Assembly: GCA_918026815.1 (NCBI GenBank)
Contig: CAKJVC010000143.1
Location: 310,001 to 374,000, forward strand
Source: Chalara sp. BL73
Lineage: Eukaryota; Ascomycota; Leotiomycetes; Helotiales
Length of the DNA stretch: 64,000 bases
Reading direction: 5' to 3'
A program made the translations under genes and the position numbers. Of the stretch, positions 57,393 through 64,000 are shown in pieces; the first letter of the stretch is position 1, and each line of letters opens with the position of its first letter. The notes beneath the pieces are model-generated. The model was given only the letters and a program-made list of their open reading frames with translations. It searched no databases and was not told the origin of the DNA.

Positions 57393-58189
57393 ATGGCAAA
57401 GACTGGCATCGTCCATCATGTTGGCACGTTACTGTTATTGGTATCAGCCATCCTCCTCCTGATTACCACCATTTCTGCACCAGTTGTGAACGACATTTCC
57501 ATATTCAAGGTGACTCTCACCAACTCATCGACACAACGCAACTCCTCGGTGACCTTTGGCACCTTTGGCTGGTGCATTCGCGACGCGGCCCAGGGAAAGT
57601 AAGTATAGCCAAATGAAAAGCTGATATTCAAATATTAACAGAGGCTAGTGAGGGAGATGACTACTGCAGTGGAAAGCACATCGGATATAATCCTACTAAG
57701 ATTTTGTCTGCTATCGATCAGACTAGCTTCAATACCGCTTCAGAGAATACAACAAAGGCTCTCACTCGCGTGATGGTGCTCCACCCGGTTTGCTGTGGAT
57801 TGGCATTCATCGCCTTCCTCCTAGCTCTCGGCTCTGGCATCGTTGGCTCGCTGCTCGCAAGCACTGTGTCAGGCCTGACCTTCGTCCTCACGCTTGTTGT
57901 CATGGCTACAGACTTCGTTCTCTTTGGCATCTTGAAGAATCACGTCAACGATAAAAAGGACGACCAGAGCGGTAGCAAGGCGGAATACTATGTTGGAATG
58001 TGGACCGTTCTCGCAGCCATGATCTTGCTTTTCTTTGCAACTTTCATCGTACTATTCAGCTGCTGCTCTGCAAGAAGACACAAGAGAAACGCAGTAGTTA
58101 CTTCAAAGCATCACGATGCTGGTTACGCGACCGGCCCTACCGTGACCACCCACAAGCGTCGCTTCTGGCAACGGCGCAACAGATACTAG
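57393..58189 (+). CDS. SUR7/PalI family four-TM protein
   Basis: Predicted 248-aa membrane protein. Exon 1 is 57393-57598 and exon 2 is 57649-58189 (50-bp GTAAGT...CTAG intron). TM1 is VGTLLLLVSAILLLITTISA. The first extracellular loop has VTFGTFGWCIRDA, the G-W-C element of SUR7/PalI proteins, and DYCSGKHIGYNP. Three more helices follow: LHPVCCGLAFIAFLLALGSG, GLTFVLTLVVMATDFVLFGI and GMWTVLAAMILLFFATFIVL, then CC and a basic tail (ARRHKRN ... TTHKRRFWQRRNRY). Family members act at the plasma membrane/eisosome or in pH sensing (PalI/Rim9); which applies here cannot be told from sequence alone. Confidence 0.85.
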
Positions 58190-59051
58190 ATATCTCGTTT
58201 GATGAAGGATATCGGGTTGGACGAAGGAATGCTTTCATTTGTCAGATGGCTCGGAGCTGAGGGACGATGATTTTATGAGATGGGTGATTTCTTTGCAGAC
58301 TGAACAAAACTTGATACTGTAGCGCGCATTAAGATACCACATGAGCAATGCTCTATAATGCTTTTCTCCGATATACGATACCAATTGAACACTATCAAAA
58401 CAATCCTTTTGCATTAAATATTAATCTATAATGGATGGCTTAACAATGCAACCGAATTTAACATCTGGGATTCCCAGAGGCTTCCTTGGATGTTGTCGCA
58501 AAATGAAGTCATTTATGACTTATAATTGTGAACTACACAATAAAGGTCATTCCATCTGTAATAAGAGTAGAAGTATGATACACGTGGAACTATTCGATGG
58601 TATCATAATGGCATTGTCTACCCGATAATTATGCCCAAAAAATATTCATTAGTAAAGGATGTTCTGAAATCATTGGCGCCTGGTCACGGGTGAAAGCGAA
58701 ACCAAGAGGCAAAAGACTATAATGTAAAATAACTAAAAGAACATCTCTTTTACCTTAGAATTGTCGTACGAAGTAACAATTGTAGTTGTATGGGTGTGTA
58801 AACTCTGTAAAATTGATGTGTCCTCATGGTAGTTACAGGGTTCTATAGGGGAGTCTGCAGAATGTGACAGGGATGTTAGGAGCTCCGTCATTGCTCCCGC
58901 GAACATAACAATCAAACAACCTGAGCAAATCCAGCATGCTGCGCCGAAGGACCAGTAAGACTGTATAGACCACAGAGTCTTGGGCGAGATATGCGACAAG
59001 TTCATGACTAGATCTACCTAAAAACGGCGTGGTAACTTCTAGAGGGCCGCT
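58190..59051. other. Intergenic, promoter of VPS39
   Basis: 0.86 kb. A minus-strand 90-codon frame (58733-59005) begins 46 bp before the VPS39 start and includes one hydrophobic stretch, but has no support as a gene. Confidence 0.4.
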
Positions 59052-62000
59052 ATGCTTTCAGCATTCACAGCTCGCCCAATTTTGGAGCTTAAACAACGGG
59101 ACAAGTCCAAGATCGAATCTATACTGGCATATGGTACACAAAACTATTCTTGCATTCTAGAATAAGAGGCTAATGGCTTTAGGGGACCGGTTACTTGTAG
59201 GGCTAAACACAGGAAGTCTTCGAATATACCGTGTGAACGAAGTCCCCGGCGACAATGCGAATGAAGCAATATCAAAGCTAGGCGACAAACCTGCGTCTCG
59301 CCCGGGATCGTCCTCCTCTGCAAAACCAGTTGAGCTGCTCCGAGAGCTTGAAAAGTTCTCGACTCGATCTGTGGAACAGCTGGCTAGGATAAAGGAGGCC
59401 AATATACTCATATCACTGTCGAATTACTATGTCTCCATTCATGACTTACAATCCTATACTCTGCAGGAGCAGTTGATAAAGACGAAAAATGCTACAACTT
59501 TCGCAGTGACTACGGATATATTTAAGGACTCCGCCACTGGAATTCCAGAGATAATATCAAGGCTTGCTGTGGCTGTTAAGAGGAGACTATTGTTATGGTC
59601 ATGGCATGATTCCGAACTTTCCCACGAGACGATCGAAATCGCTCTTCCAGAGTCAATTCGCACATTGACCTGGGCATCTGCAACCAAGATAATATGTGGC
59701 ATGAACTCTGGTTACGTGATAGTTGATGTGCTTAGTCAGTTAATCGATGAGGTGGTTGCTTCAAACACGGTAGGAGGAGCTTCAGGAGCTCAAGGGACCA
59801 GGTTTGGCGTGGGGTCAACAAGTATGGGATATATGGGCCTCGGTGGCTTTATACCAAAGCCGCTTGCTACCAAATTGGCCGATGGTGAAATGCTCCTAGC
59901 CAAAGACATCAATTCTCTCTTCATCACGTCTGATGGGAAACCTGTTGAGAAGCGGCAAATACCATGGCAACAAGCACCAGATGCTATAGGTTACTCGTAT
60001 CCTTACATATTAGCCCTTCAATCTCCCTCCAAAGGAGCCTTGGAAGTTCGGAACCCCGAGACTCTGTCCTTGTTGCAATCGATATCCTTGCCAAACGCCA
60101 GCCAGCTACAATTTCCTCCGCCTGGAGTTAGCTTAGCACATGCCGGAAAAGGATTTCATGTTCTCAGTGATCGTTGCATATGGAGAATGGGGGCGACAGA
60201 CTACGATTCACAAGTTGACGAGCTTGTGGAGAAAGCGAAGTACGATGAGGCAATAAGCCTCTTGAATATGCTTGAGGATGCTCTACTCAAAAACAAGGAA
60301 GAAAGACTGAGAGAAATCAAAATTCAAAAAGCCCAGACACTATTCGACCAGCGAAAGTATAGAGCAGCTATGGATGTATTCATGGCGCCAGATGTCCAAG
60401 CCCCACCAGAACGAGTGATCAAGTTGTACCCCAGGAGTATTGCTGGAGATTTATCTATGCTGGAAGAGACGCCAAAATGTGAGGATCCTGATGCCGAAGA
60501 CCAACACAGCCATTCCAATGGGGATGAGTCATCCACGGCTGAAACGAAAAAAGAGTCGTTAGGTTCACCAAGACCGGCTCCGTTGAGCAAACTTCTTTAC
60601 ACTCATCAGAAAGCCAACTCAGATACTTCTTCAGTTCGGTCTTTCATGAGATTAGACGGAGGTGAGGCCACAGAGAACCCTAGTAGTGCGGAGAAGGCCA
60701 ACGCACCTCTTGAAGGCAAGGATTTTGAGGATGCCGCGAAAGAGCTGAATCAGTTTCTTGTACAAGCGCGTAATAACATGAAGCAATTCTTAGATGCTGA
60801 GACTGGGAAAATGCTACCAGGCAAAGCAGCCGCACAGAATGGGTCATCGCAAGCTACTTTCGAGCCATTGCTGCTGGCTCCAACTTCTGATGCGGAATTG
60901 GATCGCGAGAAGAAATTGCGAGAAACAGCAAAGCTCATTGACACAACACTAATCAGATCGTATCTGCTTGTTGCTCCAAGCCTGGCAGGACCTTTCTTTC
61001 GAATTCCTAACTTTTGTGACCCGGAAGTGGTGAATGAGAAATTACTTAAAATGAATCGTTATAACGATCTCGTTGACTTCTTCCACGGAAAGAAGCTACA
61101 TCGCCAAGCTTTGCAATTGCTACAGAAATTTGGGGCAGCCGACAAGCCAGATGAAAATGCCCCAACTCTACATGGTCCACAACGGACCGTTGGATATCTC
61201 CAGAATCTCCCCCCGGAAATGATTGACCTGATATTGGAATTCGCAGAATGGCCTTTACGAGTAGACCCGAAACTAGGAATGGAGATTTTTGTGGCGGATA
61301 GTGAGAACGCCGAGACGCTTTCCAGAGACAAAGTGGCCGACTTTCTTCACAATATCGACATCGACCTTGAAGTCCAATACCTAGAGCACGTTATCAATGA
61401 GCTCAACGACCTGACTCCAGAATTTCATAACCGGCTGGTTCAGGCATATATGGATAATCTGAAGAAAGGGCAGGATAATGAATCGGACAATTGGAAGGAT
61501 TTGATGCAGAGATTGATTTCGTTCCTACGCTCAAGTACACAGTATTCCTTAGGAAAGGCGTTTAAAAATATACCCCGGGATGGTCAGTGTCGCTATCTCT
61601 TAAAGCAGCAGCTCATACTTACACATTCCATTAAGATCCTAAATTTTATGAAGCACAAGCCATCTTGTTTAGCAACATGGGGAACGATAAACAGGCGCTT
61701 GAAATATATGTTTTCAAACTCAAGAACTTTGAAAAAGCAGAAGAGTAAGTGGGACGTCAATGGCTCAATGCATTTGGCTAACGAACTTAGCTATTGTAAT
61801 CGTGTTCATGTAGCTCAGGAGTCCGCCGATCCTTCGCCCTCTCCAACCCGCCGCCCCTCAACAACGACTGATCCTCAAGACCAAGCTCCATCTATATACC
61901 ACACCCTTCTCTCTCTGTACCTTAAACCGCCACCTCCCCATCAACCCAACTGGGCGCCAGCCCTGGATCTTCTCTCCAAACATGGATCTCGACTTCCAGC

Positions 62001-62370
62001 AGCGTCAACGCTTGAGCTCATCCCTAAGACACTTCCTGTGGCTGAACTGGAGTCTTACTTCCGCGGACGAATCCGGGCGGCAAACTCGGCAACGAATGAG
62101 GCACGCATCGAGGCACATTTGAGGAAGAGCGAAATTAGGAGCGTACAATCCACCTTGCTTCTCGGGAGTGGAAAGCCAGGTGACAATGGTGGGCGAAATC
62201 GACGAGTTGTCGTCCAGGAGGAGAGAGTATGTGGCATATGTCATAAGCGCCTTGGTAGAAGTGTGGTGGCCGTAATGCCAGACAACTCGGTGGTGCACTA
62301 CGCATGTGTAGGTAAAGTTGGGGCTCAGAAGTCCGATAGGTTGAAGGGTGAAGGTTGGGGCAGGAGATGA
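59052..62370 (+). CDS. VPS39: Vps39/Vam6, HOPS complex subunit
   Basis: Predicted 1056-aa homologue of Vps39 (Vam6), the HOPS tethering subunit at the vacuole that contacts the Rab Ypt7 and is also used in vacuole-mitochondria contacts. Exons are 59052-59133, 59183-61582, 61636-61744 and 61791-62370, all in phase. The start is the ATG giving MLSAFTARPILELKQRDKSK, which supplies the start of the CNH domain (then ILAYGDRLLVGLNTGSLRIY). The middle is helical clathrin-repeat sequence (LVEKAKYDEAISLLNMLEDA). The spliced end has DPKFYEAQAILFSNMGNDKQ and ALEIYVFKLKNFEKAEDYCN, then the C-terminal zinc-binding segment CGICHKRLG...HYACVGK. A Ser-rich insertion lies near residues 440-510. Convergent with GON7. 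Confidence 0.96.
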
Positions 62371-62448
62371 TGATCCGTGACGCGATCCATAGATATGCAG
62401 CACTGAAGGCTGTTCCCATGTATATACATGTAGCTTATTATACCCAAT

Positions 62449-62781
62449 TCAATCTTCCTCAGGAACCTCTTCACCATAATTATCCTCGTCAGCCTCGTCG
62501 ACTGCTTTTGCTCTCCCTACGCCTTTGCCATTGGAAGCGTCACGCGCTTTGTCTTCCTCCATTCGGGCTGTAAGCTCAGTATTAATGTGCTCTTGCATGG
62601 CCAGAGTTGCAGCGCGCAAGGCTGCCAGGTAAGCAGTCTTCTCTGCAGAGGTCCCATTCGTGGCTGGCAGGCTCCTGGTAAAGGTGAAGGCCACATTGTC
62701 TGGAGACTGGTATGTTGCGGACAAAACGTGCTGCTGCTGTGTAGGTGGGGCAGAAGCTCCAGATGTAGACGTAGCGGCCAT
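62449..62781 (-). CDS. GON7: EKC/KEOPS complex subunit Gon7
   Basis: Small acidic protein of 110 aa from ATG 62781 (121 aa if ATG 62814 is used). It matches the fungal Gon7 pattern: ATYQSPDNVAFTFTRSLPA, EKTAYLAALRAATLAMQEHI with NTELTARMEEDKARD, and the acidic end DEADEDNYGEEVPEED. In yeast, Gon7 binds Pcc1 within the KEOPS complex that makes the t6A modification of tRNA. Single exon. The shorter start is preferred because the extra 11 residues do not resemble the family. Its stop is 78 bp from the VPS39 stop. Confidence 0.88.
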   Translation of the reverse strand: MAATSTSGASAPPTQQQHVLSATYQSPDNVAFTFTRSLPATNGTSAEKTAYLAALRAATLAMQEHINTELTARMEEDKARDASNGKGVGRAKAVDEADEDNYGEEVPEED

Positions 62782-62814
62782 GACTGTTGAGCGAGGTATG
62801 CTGTTAGATTGCAA

Positions 62815-63150
62815 AAGAGAGTACCAAAATCTCCTGATGCGTTGATTGTGGTGGGGTGAAAATATATGGTACTAGCGGACAAGCTTCCGAATAGCGGGAT
62901 AATCTTAGTTAGCATCGATATCAGCCACCTGGTTGGACTAACAACTTGGTAGTAAATAGATAAAGGGACCTGCAAAGGAGGGAACGCGAAACAAGGCCCC
63001 TGAATCACTCATGACATATCGAGCCTTTCATCCTTATTAAATCACCATCTCCTAGTTCGAAGACATGGCAATGATCCTCCCCAGCCCAACCCCACACGCG
63101 GCCGAGCCTTAATTATGTGAAACGTTTATGCAATTCATAAATCAGCGACC
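62815..63150. promoter_or_regulatory. Divergent promoter of GON7 and the 63.1-kb gene
   Basis: About 340 bp between divergent starts. No clear TATA box or repeated operator is seen. Confidence 0.4.
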
Positions 63151-64000
63151 ATGTCACAAGCAGGCACTCCCATTACAGGGCGAGCTCCCGGTAGCTTCTC
63201 ACCCATGGTATCGCAATCGCAATCCACCCGGCCAGCACTCCGACGGGTCGAGTCCTCCTCCTCTGACGAAGCCGACCTCAACGTCCCCAAGCCGCGAAGT
63301 GATGCGCCGCTGCCTCCACGACCCCTCTACGCCGTCCCGGCAAACAACTCCAGTACAGGTTCTCTCACCAACTTCTCCCGCCCAACCCTTCCGGCGCTCA
63401 GCACACCGCGGAATGCAAGCCCTGCGCTGAGCATCTCGACCAAGAGTCCGGTGATTGACTTCCATAGGCACACAAGAAAGCATTCGCAGACCCAGGGAGC
63501 GTTCGAGCCGTATCTCGCCAGCGCAGGTTCGAATATGGGCAATTTGGATAAAGCGCTGAGCGCAAGCCAGATTGCTGCGCAGGCTGCTATGCAGCAGCAG
63601 TCGCACCACAATAGGCAGAGGTCGCAGACTGTCCCTGCGCCGCCTCACTTAGATACTCAGTATGTTGCCTGAGATTTTCGTTGCAGGCTTGTCAGAATTG
63701 TGGACTATTGAACCGCATTGGAGAGCTTTCAAATGTCAATTGTTGCTGGGCAAGCAAATGCTGCAAATATCCTGCCATTGCGTCTCTGGGAAGATTACAA
63801 TGCTAACATTTTACTAGAAACAATGGCAGAAGACCCTCTAGAGGTCCCGCAAGTCCCCCAGTTCTGAGTGTCACTGAAGCATCTGTGCCTCGAGATCATT
63901 CTTTCGGTGGACAAGAATATCACAATGGCCTCCTAGGTGGACACAGAAGTGCGGCTCAGGCCGCCGCCAATGTTGTTTTCCCAAGATCACCTGTAGCCTC
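63151..64000 (+). CDS. N-terminal part of a Ser/Pro-rich protein, cut by window end
   Basis: Exon 1 (63151-63659) and the start of exon 2 (63818-64000) join in phase through a 158-bp intron (GTATGT, branch GCTAAC, acceptor ACTAG). The 230 residues visible are disordered: RRVESSSSDEADLNVPKPRS, PLPPRPLYAVPA, SPVIDFHRHTRKHSQTQGAF, LSASQIAAQAAMQQQSH and NNGRRPSRGPASPP. It looks like the regulatory N-terminus of a large cytosolic protein, with many potential Ser/Thr-Pro phosphosites. I do not recognise the family; the domain that would identify it lies beyond the window. Confidence 0.75.

Noticed and set aside
58733..59005. 90-codon minus-strand frame with one hydrophobic stretch just upstream of VPS39
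   Set aside because: Starts 46 bp from the VPS39 start, has no family features and no continuing exon; likely promoter DNA.

Overview
The window is nuclear DNA of a filamentous ascomycete (Pezizomycotina). This rests on many short spliceosomal introns (about 45-130 bp, GTRNGT donors, CTAAC/CTAAT-like branch sites, YAG acceptors) and on fungal families: two Zn2Cys6 transcription factors and DUF1479, DUF1996, DUF6594, 2EXR, fungal CorA-like, SUR7/PalI-like and GON7 proteins. A leotiomycete-like genome is a guess, not shown. Exon joins were worked out by hand from frame, splice signals and family patterns.

Layout. 1.5-7.2 kb holds a compact three-gene group: an MFS sugar transporter and a DUF1479 oxygenase diverge from a 653-bp promoter carrying three CCG-N4-CGG sites, and a Zn2Cys6 regulator converges on the oxygenase. 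8-9 kb holds a MITE with 9-bp target-site duplications. 9.5-20.5 kb holds a 121-aa orphan, a CorA-like membrane protein, a large kinase plus vWA-like protein, and a secreted DUF1996 protein. 21.4-33 kb is repeat-rich: an inverted-repeat pair brackets a metallo-beta-lactamase-like gene, a second MITE has perfect 85-bp TIRs, and there is a minisatellite, a 2EXR gene, and a secreted deaminase-like pseudogene with three in-frame stops. Paired repeats here differ mostly by transitions, as expected from RIP.

36-64 kb is mostly conserved cellular genes. They are a 1375-aa Ser-rich protein with a histone-fold-like region and four copies of a short C-terminal motif, a second Zn2Cys6 factor, a MARVEL-like membrane protein, an MFS transporter, a retropepsin-like protein, a DUF6594 protein, a SUR7/PalI-like protein, VPS39 (HOPS vacuolar tethering), GON7 (KEOPS tRNA modification) and the 5' part of a Ser/Pro-rich protein that runs off the window. 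Between them lie long AT-rich stretches without recognisable genes.

Candidate observations: the operator-like triplet in the 3.2-3.8 kb promoter, the histone-fold-like giant protein, the broken deaminase gene, and the inverted-repeat unit around the 22.5-23.5 kb gene.
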